Shown here one piece after another: positions 36,674 through 44,840 of a stretch of DNA of 64,000 bases. The notes beneath the pieces were generated by a model. That model was not told the origin of the DNA. It worked only from the letters and a program-made list of their open reading frames with translations, and did not search any database. The translations under genes and the position numbers were made by a program. Within the stretch, counting starts at the first letter, position 1; every line of letters starts with the position of its first letter. The stretch is from Candidatus Melainabacteria bacterium (GTDB lineage Bacteria > Cyanobacteriota > Vampirovibrionia > LMEP-6097). Location: positions 1 to 64,000 of the forward strand of contig DUDT01000013.1 in NCBI GenBank assembly GCA_005110385.1. Reading direction: 5' to 3'.

Positions 36674-36711
36674 TTATCAACTAGTTCACGCTAAAATATA
36701 ACGCAGAGATT

Positions 36712-38325
36712 ATGCCCTTAAACGCCTTTCCTAAAGTAAAAACCAGAATAGCACCTAGCCCAACAGGTAATCTTCACTTAGGTACCGTCAGAACAGCTCT
36801 CTATAACGTGCTTTTCGCTAAAAAGCACCAAGGTGAATTTTTCTTTAGACTTGAAGATACTGATAGACAAAGAAGTGAAGAACAGTTTACTCAAGAAATC
36901 TTAGAAGGTTTTAAATGGTTAAATATCTCTTGGGATAAGCCAGGAGGACGTGTAACCGAACGAACAAGTTCAAGGCTAAGGAGGACGAATGACCGCAGTG
37001 TACTGGGTGTACATGAGGATCATAAGGACGACGAAAACGCAGAAATTGGAGTTCCGTTACACGCCCCAGAAACTCTCATAGGCTTAGGTGAAGATGGGAT
37101 AGTCAGACAATCCCTCAGAGAAGCTGTGCATAACAGTTATATAGAAAGATTAATTAACGAGGGTAAAGCTTATAGATGCTTTGCGACAGTAGAAGAATTA
37201 GACGCTATGCGTGAAGCTCAGAAAGCTCGTAAAGAGATAGAAAAATATGATAATCGCTCAAGAGCTATTTCCAAAGATGATTCAGAAAAATTATTTAGAG
37301 AAGGTAAACCATATGTTGTTAGATTAAATCTAGGTGAAGATCACGTGATCACTTGGCTGGATTTAATCAGGGGTGAAGTATCCATTAATACTAAAGATCT
37401 AGGTGGAGACCCAGTTATTCAGAAATCTACAGGGCAGGTTCTCTATAATTTTGCAGTAGTGATAGATGACTATGAAATGCAGATCTCACATATCCTGAGA
37501 GGAGAAGATCATATAAGTAACACAGCGAAACAGATCGCTATTTATGAAGCTTTAGATTTTCCTATTCCCGAATTCGGTCACCTGCCTTTAATTTTCACGA
37601 AAGATAAACAGAAGCTCTCTAAACGTAAACATGGTGATATCGCTTCAGTTAAGACTTATCAAGCACAAGGCTATTTAGCAGAGGCACTAGTGAACTATCT
37701 TTTGGGCACTAGTTATAATTCAGCGAAATATGGTGAAATATTTACTATCCCTGAAGCTGCTGAAGATTTCGAAATAACTAGTGTTAGTAAAAGCCCGGCT
37801 ATCTATGATATTCAAAAATTAAACTGGTATAACCGTGACTACATAAGTAAACTAAACTACCAAGAAATATTAACTTATGTTTCGAGATTTTCAAAATTCG
37901 ATTTGGAAAATAGCTCTCTGTTCAATTCATCTCAAATCCAGTCAATAATTGAATCTACTAAAGAAAGTCTTGATAAATTTGAACAGATAGATGAACATAT
38001 TAACTATTTTTTTGAAGATTTTAAACTTAATGATATTACTTTAGTTACGATCGCCGAAGAAGGTAAAGAAGTTATCCATGAATTCATATCCCTTATCGAA
38101 AGTGGTTCTCTAGATTTTACTGATCAAAATTCAATTAAAAATGGTATTAATGCTATTGGTGCAAAATTAAACCTCAAAGGCAAAAAACTATTTTTCCCAA
38201 TTCGTGTAGCCATTAGTGCAAAAACTAGTGGGCCTGAACTAGGATTTATCGCAGTACTTTTAGGTAAAGAGAAGATCGTCGAAAGATTAAATTTAGCCTT
38301 ACTAGAAACCTCACACAGACACTAA
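36712..38325 (+). CDS. gltX: Glutamyl-tRNA synthetase with a full in-frame repeat insert
   Basis: 537 residues. Class I motifs APSPTGNLHLGTVRTAL (HIGH-like, 14-30), LEDTDRQRSEEQF, LRGEDHISNTAKQIAIYEAL and KLSKRKHGD (KMSKS) are intact, as is the C-terminal anticodon domain. A 121-bp palindromic element is translated at about residues 79-118 (RVTERTSSRLRRTNDRSVLG then VHEDHKDDENAEIGV). This is exactly where GluRS normally has the WDEGPDVGGPYGPYRQS loop, after which VRQSLREAVHNSYIERL resumes. First gene of gltX-asd-dapA-rnj, with asd starting one base after its stop. Confidence 0.95.
   Translation: MPLNAFPKVKTRIAPSPTGNLHLGTVRTALYNVLFAKKHQGEFFFRLEDTDRQRSEEQFTQEILEGFKWLNISWDKPGGRVTERTSSRLRRTNDRSVLGVHEDHKDDENAEIGVPLHAPETLIGLGEDGIVRQSLREAVHNSYIERLINEGKAYRCFATVEELDAMREAQKARKEIEKYDNRSRAISKDDSEKLFREGKPYVVRLNLGEDHVITWLDLIRGEVSINTKDLGGDPVIQKSTGQVLYNFAVVIDDYEMQISHILRGEDHISNTAKQIAIYEALDFPIPEFGHLPLIFTKDKQKLSKRKHGDIASVKTYQAQGYLAEALVNYLLGTSYNSAKYGEIFTIPEAAEDFEITSVSKSPAIYDIQKLNWYNRDYISKLNYQEILTYVSRFSKFDLENSSLFNSSQIQSIIESTKESLDKFEQIDEHINYFFEDFKLNDITLVTIAEEGKEVIHEFISLIESGSLDFTDQNSIKNGINAIGAKLNLKGKKLFFPIRVAISAKTSGPELGFIAVLLGKEKIVERLNLALLETSHRH
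36946..37066 (+). repeat. Full-length palindromic element (121 bp) inside gltX
   Basis: Left arm GGACGTGTAACCGAAC (36946-36961) pairs at 14 of 16 positions with right arm GTTCCGTTACACGCCC (37051-37066). The core differs from the DUF3748 copy at few positions, but the arms are different and have changed together. No stop in the gltX frame. Confidence 0.93.
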
Positions 38326-38326
38326 T

Positions 38327-39349
38327 ATGAACAATAAAAAATATAACGTAGCGATACTAGGAGCCACAGGTAATGTCGGTAGGCTTTTATTAGATATTTT
38401 AATCAAAAGAGATTTCCCTTTTAATCAGCTCAAACTATTAGCTAGCGAAAGATCTGCTGGCACAGTCATTCAAGACCGCAATGGCATAGATTACACTGTT
38501 GAAGCCGTCAATTCCAATTCTTTTGCTGGAATCGACATAGTACTTGCATCTGCTGGATCTTCTATTAGTAAGCAATTTTCAGAAGATATAGTAAAAGCTG
38601 GTGCTGTTTTAATAGATAATTCGAGTGCCTTTAGAATGGATGAAAATGTGCCACTCGTAGTACCAGAAGTTAATCCTGAAGCTTTAAAACTACATCAAGG
38701 AATTATCGCTAATCCTAACTGTTCTACAGCTCCACTGGTCTGTGTCTTAAAACCACTACAGGATTACTACGGCATCGAAAGAGTAGTAGTAAGTACTTAT
38801 CAAAGCATCTCTGGTGCTGGAAAAGCAGCCATGGAAGAGTTGATAGAGACTACACAGAAGGCTATTAATAAAGAACCTTTTGAAAATATAACTATCAATC
38901 AAAAACTTGCCTTTAATTTAATTCCTCAAATAGATGTTTTTTTAGATAACGGTTACACCAAAGAAGAAATGAAAGTGATCCTAGAGAGCAGAAAAATCCT
39001 AGAATTACCAGAACTTAAAATCACTTGCACCGCAGTCAGAGTCCCCGTTTTAATATGCCACAGCGAAAGCATTAATATAGAACTCAAGAAAAGCTCTGAT
39101 ACAAAGGAGTTTAAAGAAGTTATTTCTAAAAACCCTAATATAAAAGTCATTGATAGTCCTGATGAGAAAATTTATCCTATGCCGATATTAGCTCAGGGTA
39201 AAGATTCTACTTTTGTCGGTAGGATTAGAAAAGACGAAAGTAGAGAAAATACTTTTAATATTTGGTTAGTCTCTGATAATTTACGTAAAGGTGCTGCCTT
39301 AAATACAGTACAAATCGCAGAATCCATGATAAAACAAGGTATAATATAA
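38327..39349 (+). CDS. asd: Aspartate-semialdehyde dehydrogenase
   Basis: NADPH-dependent step from aspartyl phosphate to the semialdehyde, the branch point to lysine/diaminopimelate and threonine. 340 residues. VAILGATGNVGRLLLDIL (Rossmann), LVVPEVNPEAL, NPNCSTAPLVCVL (catalytic Cys about 130) and STYQSISGAGKAAMEEL are typical. One base after gltX; dapA follows by 32 bp, an obvious functional pair. TATAAT near its 3' end (39342-39347) may serve dapA. Confidence 0.95.
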   Translation: MNNKKYNVAILGATGNVGRLLLDILIKRDFPFNQLKLLASERSAGTVIQDRNGIDYTVEAVNSNSFAGIDIVLASAGSSISKQFSEDIVKAGAVLIDNSSAFRMDENVPLVVPEVNPEALKLHQGIIANPNCSTAPLVCVLKPLQDYYGIERVVVSTYQSISGAGKAAMEELIETTQKAINKEPFENITINQKLAFNLIPQIDVFLDNGYTKEEMKVILESRKILELPELKITCTAVRVPVLICHSESINIELKKSSDTKEFKEVISKNPNIKVIDSPDEKIYPMPILAQGKDSTFVGRIRKDESRENTFNIWLVSDNLRKGAALNTVQIAESMIKQGII

Positions 39350-39381
39350 GAATTCAGGTTTTATAAAGTAGACTTAAGTTA

Positions 39382-40302
39382 ATGATTAATTTCGGCTCAC
39401 TAATTACAGCAATGGTAACTCCCTTTAAGGAAGATGATATTAATCGCATAGATTATATCGCTGCTGAAAACATAATCGCACACTTAGTAAAGACTGGTAC
39501 TGATTCGATAATCATCTCTGGTACTACTGGTGAAAGACCGACGCTCACGCATCAAGAGGAAGAAGATTTTCTTGATTTCACTTTAAAAAAAGTAAAGGAA
39601 CTTAATCAAGGCACTAGAGTTATCTTCGGAGCTGGTTCTAACTGTACAAGAACAGCTATTCACTCTGCTAAACGAGCAGAGGAGCTTGGCGCAGATGGCA
39701 TACTACTCGTAGTACCTTATTACAATAAGCCTAACCAAGAGGGTCTTATTAAACATTTTAACGAAATATCCTCTAGCACTTCTTTGCCCATTATTCTTTA
39801 TAATGTTCCAGCAAGGTCAGTAGTGAGCCTCACCGCAGAATCAATTATTGAATTAGTTTCTAATAATCCTAATATCGTTGCACTGAAGGAAGCTAGCAGT
39901 AATTTCGATTTAATCAGCACTATAAGACAGAAGTTTTCTTCTAACGCTTTAAAGATTTATTCAGGTGAAGACACTTTAATTTTACCGATGATGAGCATAG
40001 GCGCAGATGGCATTATATCCGTCTGTTCGCATGTAGTCGGCAAGCAGATGAAAGATATGATACTAGCTTTCCAAAGCGGGAATAATGAACTAGCTAAGCG
40101 AATTCATTTAAGAATTTTCCCTGTAATGAAAGCGATATTCTCAGATACTAATCCGATTGGCATTAAAGCTGCATTAGCTGGCATAGAGCTGTGTTCAGCA
40201 GAGTTAAGAAGCCCGATGGTTTCTTTACCTAAAGAAAAACAGCTCGAGTATAGTAAATTAATTAAAGAAGTTTTAGAAGTAGCAGAGGCAGATTTAGTCT
40301 GA
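39382..40302 (+). CDS. dapA: 4-hydroxy-tetrahydrodipicolinate synthase
   Basis: Condenses aspartate semialdehyde with pyruvate, the first lysine/DAP step. 306 residues, TIM barrel. SGTTGERPTLTHQEEEDF (about 44-61), ILYNVPARS (about 136-144) and the Schiff-base lysine in VALKEASSN (about 164-172) are all present. Its stop TGA overlaps a CTG in the next gene frame (CTGA), which may be how RNase J is started. Confidence 0.95.
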   Translation: MINFGSLITAMVTPFKEDDINRIDYIAAENIIAHLVKTGTDSIIISGTTGERPTLTHQEEEDFLDFTLKKVKELNQGTRVIFGAGSNCTRTAIHSAKRAEELGADGILLVVPYYNKPNQEGLIKHFNEISSSTSLPIILYNVPARSVVSLTAESIIELVSNNPNIVALKEASSNFDLISTIRQKFSSNALKIYSGEDTLILPMMSIGADGIISVCSHVVGKQMKDMILAFQSGNNELAKRIHLRIFPVMKAIFSDTNPIGIKAALAGIELCSAELRSPMVSLPKEKQLEYSKLIKEVLEVAEADLV

Positions 40303-42131
40303 GTAAAATAACCAACCAAACAAGAAGAATTCTTAAATCTAGCAGCGGTGAAATCAAGACCGTTACTAAGACGATTAAGCACGACTCTAGTCAAATAACT
40401 TATGATCCAAGCAAAAAAGTAAAAGTAATTGCCCTTGGTGGTTTATTTGAAATCGGAAAAAATACTTGGATCTTTGAATGTGGTGACGATATTATGCTTG
40501 TCGATGCTGGACTCGCCTTCCCGACAGCAAGCATGATAGGAGTAGATATAGTACTTCCTAAAATTAATTATTTAGTCGCTAACAAAGATCGCATCAGAGG
40601 CATGATAGTGACCCATGGTCATGAAGATCATATTGGCGGTATAGTACCGATGCTTAGGGAAATTAATATTCCGATTATTTATGCACCTGGTCTAGCTTAT
40701 GCTTTAATTCAAAGTAAACTCAAAGAAGCGAATATACTACACCAAAAGATGGTCTGGACTAAAGCTAGAGATAGAGTACAGATTGGTCAACATTTTTCAG
40801 TTCAATATATAAGAAATAATCATAGTATCGCAGATAGCTACTGCCTAATCATCGATACACCAGCAGGCAGAATCGTACATAGTGGTGATTTTAAATTCGA
40901 CCACAGCCCAGTAGAGAACCAGTATTTCGACATTCGCAGCTTAGCTGCGGCTGGAGAGTCTGGCGTAGACCTGCTTATAAGCGATAGCACCAATGCAGAA
41001 AGAGCTGGCTATACACCATCAGAAAAAGCTGTTATACCTAAGCTTAAAGAAATGATCTTTAATTCTAAAAAGAAATTATTTATCACGACCTTTGCAAGCC
41101 AAGTAAGTCGTGTGAAAATCGTCTTACAGCTTGCTCTGCAAGCTAATAAGAAAGTAACCATATTTGGTAGATCGATGGTTAACCTCGCTAATATCTCTAA
41201 GGAACTGGGTTTCATTTCCATACCTGATAATTTCATAATCAAGCAAGAAGAAGTTAATAAAATCCCTCCAGAAGATCTAGTTATCTTGACGACAGGCAGT
41301 CAGGGAGAGCAGTTCGCAGCCCTTTCTCGTATCGCCCGTAATGAGCATAAATACGTAAAAATACAAGCTGGAGATCAAGTGCTGATAAGTGCTTCACCCA
41401 TACCAGGTAATGAAAAATCTGTTAACCATCTAATAGATAGTTTATTTGCTCGCGGTGCTGATGTTATCTATGGACTAGGCCAAACTATTCATGTCTCTGG
41501 CCACGCTAGCCAAGAAGAACAGAAAATGCTTTTAAATCTCTGCAAACCAGTTAACTTTATGCCTTGTCACGGTGAATATCGAATGCTGCTTAAGCATGGT
41601 GAAACTGGGATGAAATGCGGAGTTAATCCAGACAATATTTTCGTACTTGACAACGGCGATATTCTTGAGATGCAGGATGGTAAATGTTCTATTAAAGAGA
41701 GAGTCGATTCTGGTATAGTTCTGGTCGATAACGACAATGTCGGCAGGCTGGATGAGGACATCATCCTAGAAAGAAAAATGATCTTAAGTGATGGTTTTAT
41801 ATTAATCGTTGTTAACATTAACGCTTACGGTCAGTACAGCGCTGAGCCTAAATTAAATACCAAGGGTATACTGCTACCGCTTGGTTTTAATGAAAAAAGC
41901 TTTAAAAAAGAACTGATCAGCTTAACTCACGAAGCACTTGAAAGCATTATAGATAAAGAAAAGCCATCTTCTATAGACAATTTAGATAAGTTTTCACTAA
42001 AACTACAGAGCATTATTTCTTCTAAAATTTATAATTTCCTTGATAATAGAACTCGTAGATATCCACTGCTTGAAGTTGTGGTTTTAGGTAATCATGGTGC
42101 GGTAAAACCCGTAGTCGCTGGTTTAAACTAG
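40299..42131 (+). CDS. rnj: Ribonuclease J, probable non-AUG start
   Basis: MBL/beta-CASP ribonuclease for mRNA turnover and rRNA maturation. THGHEDHIGG, HSGDFKFDHSP, DSTNAERAGYT, TTGSQGEQFAAL and HVSGHASQEEQ identify it. The first ATG (40494) lies after VKVIALGGLFEIGKNTWIFE, the conserved first strands that every RNase J has, so it cannot be the true start. Upstream to the in-frame stop at 40263 there is no ATG, GTG or TTG. CTG 40299 overlaps the dapA stop (CTGA) and has AGAGG 10 nt before it, giving 610 residues; ATT 40329 is another option. Function sure, start inferred. Confidence 0.9.
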   Translation: MSKITNQTRRILKSSSGEIKTVTKTIKHDSSQITYDPSKKVKVIALGGLFEIGKNTWIFECGDDIMLVDAGLAFPTASMIGVDIVLPKINYLVANKDRIRGMIVTHGHEDHIGGIVPMLREINIPIIYAPGLAYALIQSKLKEANILHQKMVWTKARDRVQIGQHFSVQYIRNNHSIADSYCLIIDTPAGRIVHSGDFKFDHSPVENQYFDIRSLAAAGESGVDLLISDSTNAERAGYTPSEKAVIPKLKEMIFNSKKKLFITTFASQVSRVKIVLQLALQANKKVTIFGRSMVNLANISKELGFISIPDNFIIKQEEVNKIPPEDLVILTTGSQGEQFAALSRIARNEHKYVKIQAGDQVLISASPIPGNEKSVNHLIDSLFARGADVIYGLGQTIHVSGHASQEEQKMLLNLCKPVNFMPCHGEYRMLLKHGETGMKCGVNPDNIFVLDNGDILEMQDGKCSIKERVDSGIVLVDNDNVGRLDEDIILERKMILSDGFILIVVNINAYGQYSAEPKLNTKGILLPLGFNEKSFKKELISLTHEALESIIDKEKPSSIDNLDKFSLKLQSIISSKIYNFLDNRTRRYPLLEVVVLGNHGAVKPVVAGLN

Positions 42132-42189
42132 GGGACTGCCCGCAAACTCCAATTTCTGCGTTTTCCTTGTTCGTTTGTGAGCAGTCCCC
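42131..42189 (+). repeat. Short form of the palindromic element after rnj
   Basis: Arms GGGGACTGCCCGCAAAC (42131-42147) and GTTTGTGAGCAGTCCCC (42173-42189) pair 15 of 17, the two exceptions being G-U type. The 25-nt loop keeps only TCCAATTTCTGCGTTTTC of the core (minus-sense element). Probably doubles as an RNA hairpin or terminator behind rnj. Confidence 0.85.
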
Positions 42190-42240
42190 TTCGGGTACTA
42201 TTACCGAACTTCAATTTCTGCGTTCAGTCATAATACCGTG
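42190..42240 (+). repeat. Second short element copy, adjacent
   Basis: CGGGTACTATTACCGAAC, then TTCAATTTCTGCGTTCAG, then CATAATACCGTG. Same miniature layout with yet another arm sequence; the arms pair imperfectly. Directly upstream of the fba promoter region (TAAAAT, then GAGGAG). Confidence 0.65.
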
Positions 42241-42270
42241 CTAAAATTAGGCTTTTGAGGAGTAAAACTA

Positions 42271-43308
42271 ATGCCTGTAGCTAACTATAAACAATACGTT
42301 GAAATGCTCGATAGAGCTAAAAAAGATAAATACGCATATCCTGCGGTAAATATAACTTCACTTGCCACTATCAGTGCGACTTTAAAAGCTTTTGCTGATG
42401 CTAAGTCTGATGGTATCATCCAAGTTTCCACTGGTGGAGCTGAATTCGCTTCAGGTCTAGCACAAAAAAATATGGTTTTAGGAGCAACAGTGCTTGCTGA
42501 AGCTATTCATACTTTAGCTGAAAAATATGATATTTTAGTCGCTATCCACACTGACCACTGTCAGCCAGGGAAAGTAGATTCTTTCTTAAAGCCACTTATC
42601 GCAAAAACAGCAGAGAGAAGGGCTAAAGGCTTACCTAATCTATTTAACTCTCATATGTTTGATGGTTCTGAACTTTCGACTAAAGAGAACATCGCTATCG
42701 CTAAAGAACTTATTAAACTCTGTAACGATAACGAAATTATTTTAGAAGTAGAAACTGGTGTAGTCGGCGGCGAAGAAGATGGAGTGGATAACTCTGGTCA
42801 TTCTAATGAAAAGCTTTATACGACACCAGAAGACATGCTTTACGTTTGGGAAGAATTAAGCCCGATTAACGAAAGATTTATGCTAGCTGCTACTTTCGGA
42901 AACGTGCATGGTGTCTATAAACCAGGTAACGTAAAACTTACACCTAGCATCCTTAAAGAAGGTCAGGCTGCGGTTAAAGCTAAATTTGGGAAAGAACACC
43001 TATTAGTATTTCATGGTGGCTCTGGTTCTGATTTAAGTGATATTCACGAAACTTTAGAATATGGCGTTATTAAAATGAACATAGACACTGATACTCAGTA
43101 TGCTTTCACTAGACCTATAGTGGAGCATATGTTTAAAAACTATGATGGCGTTCTTAAAATCGAAGGCGAAGTAGGTAATAAAAAAGTTTATGATCCAAGA
43201 TCTTACTTGAAGAAAGCTGAAGAAGGCATGGCTGCGAGAATTAGCCAAGCTTGTGCAGATCTTAAATCTTCTGGTAAATCAATTTATAAATCTTTAGTTA
43301 CGGCTTAG
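42271..43308 (+). CDS. fba: Class II fructose-bisphosphate aldolase
   Basis: Zinc aldolase of glycolysis/gluconeogenesis. 345 residues, type A (yeast/E. coli FbaA-like). Zinc ligands in AIHTDHCQPGKVDSFLKP, then SHMFDGSELSTKENIAIAKE, EVETGVVGGEEDGVDNSG, FGNVHGVYKPGNVKL, VFHGGSGSD and VIKMNIDTDTQYAFTRP are diagnostic. GAGGAG 8 nt before ATG, an ordinary Shine-Dalgarno, in contrast to gapA. An 11-bp inverted repeat follows at 43334-43375. Confidence 0.97.
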   Translation: MPVANYKQYVEMLDRAKKDKYAYPAVNITSLATISATLKAFADAKSDGIIQVSTGGAEFASGLAQKNMVLGATVLAEAIHTLAEKYDILVAIHTDHCQPGKVDSFLKPLIAKTAERRAKGLPNLFNSHMFDGSELSTKENIAIAKELIKLCNDNEIILEVETGVVGGEEDGVDNSGHSNEKLYTTPEDMLYVWEELSPINERFMLAATFGNVHGVYKPGNVKLTPSILKEGQAAVKAKFGKEHLLVFHGGSGSDLSDIHETLEYGVIKMNIDTDTQYAFTRPIVEHMFKNYDGVLKIEGEVGNKKVYDPRSYLKKAEEGMAARISQACADLKSSGKSIYKSLVTA

Positions 43309-43333
43309 TTTTTAAATTATTAAAAAATAATAC

Positions 43334-43375
43334 AAAATCACCTTGAAATGTGTTAATATATTTTAAGGTGATTTT
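43334..43375 (+). promoter_or_regulatory. Inverted repeat covering the Shine-Dalgarno of the next gene
   Basis: AAAATCACCTT (43334-43344) and AAGGTGATTTT (43365-43375) are perfect complements around a 20-nt AT-rich loop. AAGGTG is the Shine-Dalgarno of the gene starting at 43379, so the hairpin would hide it. It could equally be the fba terminator, since the descending arm ends in TTTT. Confidence 0.6.
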
Positions 43376-43378
43376 ATT

Positions 43379-43843
43379 ATGGGTTTCAATCCGCTCTTAG
43401 ATATGGCAATGAAATTTTTAGGCAATACTGCTCCTCAGGGAGCAGCAACTGGACAGAGGACAGTGGCAGAACAAAAGCCAGAAACACCTCTTGAACAGGT
43501 TAATCTTGCCGTTCGTGGAACAAATCCACAAGAGCTAACTCAATTACATGCAGCAGAAAAGCAAGCAGTGACTACCCGAGCTATAACACCTGAAATTATA
43601 GACAATGGGGGAGCAGGACATTTAACGTTAAATAAACAATCAAATCAAGATAGCCCCGCAATTAAACTAGAAATTTCTCACACAACTGTAGAGAATTTAA
43701 AGCCTATACTTTTGGCTTTCACAGATCTAGTTAAAAATCTTTTACCTGAATTAGTAGCCACCGCTAAGCCCGTGTTACAAGCTTTATCCCAAGCAAGTTC
43801 TAATCCAGCAAACACAGCAAGTACTGCTGCAAACACAGCTTAG
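43379..43843 (+). CDS. Uncharacterised Ala/Gln/Thr-rich protein, 154 aa
   Basis: Starts MGFNPLLDMAMKFLGNTAPQ. Middle part polar, one amphipathic helix near 105-130 (VENLKPILLAFTDLVKNLLP), tail of Ala/Ser/Asn/Thr repeats (SSNPANTASTAANTA). No signal peptide or family recognised. The composition resembles the low-complexity peptides at 45070 and 45900. Its ribosome-binding site is in a hairpin, so translation may be conditional. Confidence 0.6.
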   Translation: MGFNPLLDMAMKFLGNTAPQGAATGQRTVAEQKPETPLEQVNLAVRGTNPQELTQLHAAEKQAVTTRAITPEIIDNGGAGHLTLNKQSNQDSPAIKLEISHTTVENLKPILLAFTDLVKNLLPELVATAKPVLQALSQASSNPANTASTAANTA

Positions 43844-43927
43844 TAAAGCGTTTGCTTTTAAGTTAAATAGGCAAAGTAAAATTAATCCAGAGCTCCATTT
43901 TCCTTCATTCTTGGTGACCATCTATCT

Positions 43928-44227
43928 TTGAAGAAAAATGACCCCTTAAAATTTCAGAAAAAATTCAGCATACTCATATTTGTGCCAGATTATAAAAAAG
44001 TCAATGAATATCGTATTGAAATTATTAAGTCACTAGGTTTCTGGCTTATAAGCCCGACTGGTTTAGTGGTTTATATGTTTTTATTTGATGATACTAAATT
44101 ATTTCAAGAAATGAATTTAATAAAAGGCATGATAGCTTTACTGCTACTAGTTTCTGGGATAAAATGCTTAGATAAAGCTTATGAAATAAATAAAGAGCTT
44201 GATAAAGAGGAAAGCTACAATGTCTAA
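43928..44227 (+). CDS. Small two-helix membrane protein, 99 aa
   Basis: TTG start at 43928 (MKKNDPLKFQKKFSILIFVP). Two hydrophobic segments (about 35-55, LGFWLISPTGLVVYMFLF; about 65-80, KGMIALLLLVSG) and a charged tail. The first bases contain a 24-bp stretch (43933-43956) identical to 52981-53004 upstream of the secretion-like module. The last 8 bp overlap the next small gene. Family unknown; first of a run of tiny membrane-protein genes. Confidence 0.5.
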   Translation: MKKNDPLKFQKKFSILIFVPDYKKVNEYRIEIIKSLGFWLISPTGLVVYMFLFDDTKLFQEMNLIKGMIALLLLVSGIKCLDKAYEINKELDKEESYNV

Positions 44228-44360
44228 AACACTGCTCATAGAGATACAACAAGCGTCACTAGTACTTTTCAATGTTGCATGCCTCTACATTGGCATTCAC
44301 TGGGTTCTTTTCAGAGATCGTTCCAAGGATAAAAAAACTAAAAAAATTACACAGTCATAA
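44220..44360 (+). CDS. Tiny membrane protein, 46 aa (copy 1)
   Basis: MSKTLLIEIQQASLVLFNVA followed by CLYIGIHWVLF and a basic tail RDRSKDKKTKKITQS. GAGGAAAG precedes the ATG. Paralogue of the 59-aa product at 44731: identical for about 22 residues, then a two-base difference puts the two in different frames. A decayed third copy begins at 45560 and stops after seven codons. Confidence 0.5.
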   Translation: MSKTLLIEIQQASLVLFNVACLYIGIHWVLFRDRSKDKKTKKITQS

Positions 44361-44484
44361 TATTAAAAACTTTCTTGGAAAATCTTTTACGATAATAGGT
44401 CTAATCTTCGGGTTCTTATTTGCTTATGGAGGTTACATAATGCTTTTAATGAGTTACCATAAAATAAGACGCTGGGAGGATTAG
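44272..44484 (+). CDS. Alternative-frame membrane ORF overlapping copy 1, 70 aa at most
   Basis: Shares the frame of the second half of the 44731 product (TLAFTGFFSEIVPRIKKLKK against TPAFTGFFSETAPRKKLKN), then continues into one clear membrane helix (FTIIGLIFGFLFAYGGYIML) and ends RRWED. Most likely the 3' part of an originally longer gene, separated from the MSKTLL start by an indel. ATG 44272 itself has no Shine-Dalgarno. Confidence 0.35.
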   Translation: MLHASTLAFTGFFSEIVPRIKKLKKLHSHNIKNFLGKSFTIIGLIFGFLFAYGGYIMLLMSYHKIRRWED

Positions 44485-44487
44485 AAT

Positions 44488-44667
44488 ATGGCTTGGGATT
44501 ATTTTTTTACTATGTCGGCTATTACAGTCCTATTTTTTCTTTTAATTTATCGCTTGCATTATGGGTTTTATAAAATTGATTTAGAATGTGGTGATAAAAA
44601 TGCAGTAAAGCCCACATTAGCAGAGGTTTTTCTTGGGATTAGAAAAAAGAAGTCTGAGGAAAAATGA
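44488..44667 (+). CDS. Small membrane protein, 59 aa
   Basis: MAWDYFFTMSAITVLFFLLI then YRLHYGFYKIDLECGD and a basic tail (GIRKKKSEEK). One N-terminal membrane helix (about 8-24). GGGAGGA 10 nt before ATG. The stop TGA overlaps ATGACC, which opens a 16-codon frame of the type MTPFFMFIYW. Most of this gene is repeated at 45346-45495 without its start. Function unknown. Confidence 0.55.
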   Translation: MAWDYFFTMSAITVLFFLLIYRLHYGFYKIDLECGDKNAVKPTLAEVFLGIRKKKSEEK

Positions 44668-44840
44668 CCCCGTTTTTTATGTTCATTTATTGGAGAACAA
44701 TCTGCTGTAGGTGATCAGAGAAGAACTGCAATGTCTAAAACACTACTCATAGAGCTACAACAAGCTTCACTGGTACTTTTCAACGTCGCATGCCTCTACA
44801 CCCCCGCATTCACTGGGTTCTTTTCAGAGACCGCTCCAAG
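44519..44840 (+). repeat. Direct repeat, left copy
   Basis: About 320 bp matching 45346-45667 with scattered differences (CTATTACAGTCCTATTTTTT through CTTTTCAGAGA). Covers the 59-aa gene and the start of the MSKTLL gene. Spacing between copies is about 827-829 bp. Confidence 0.85.

Noticed and set aside
36946-37066. Element insert in gltX as an intron, intein or sequencing chimera
   Set aside because: 121 bp is far too short for an intein or group I/II intron, the frame is kept, and the same element is seen independently in several other genes and between genes.
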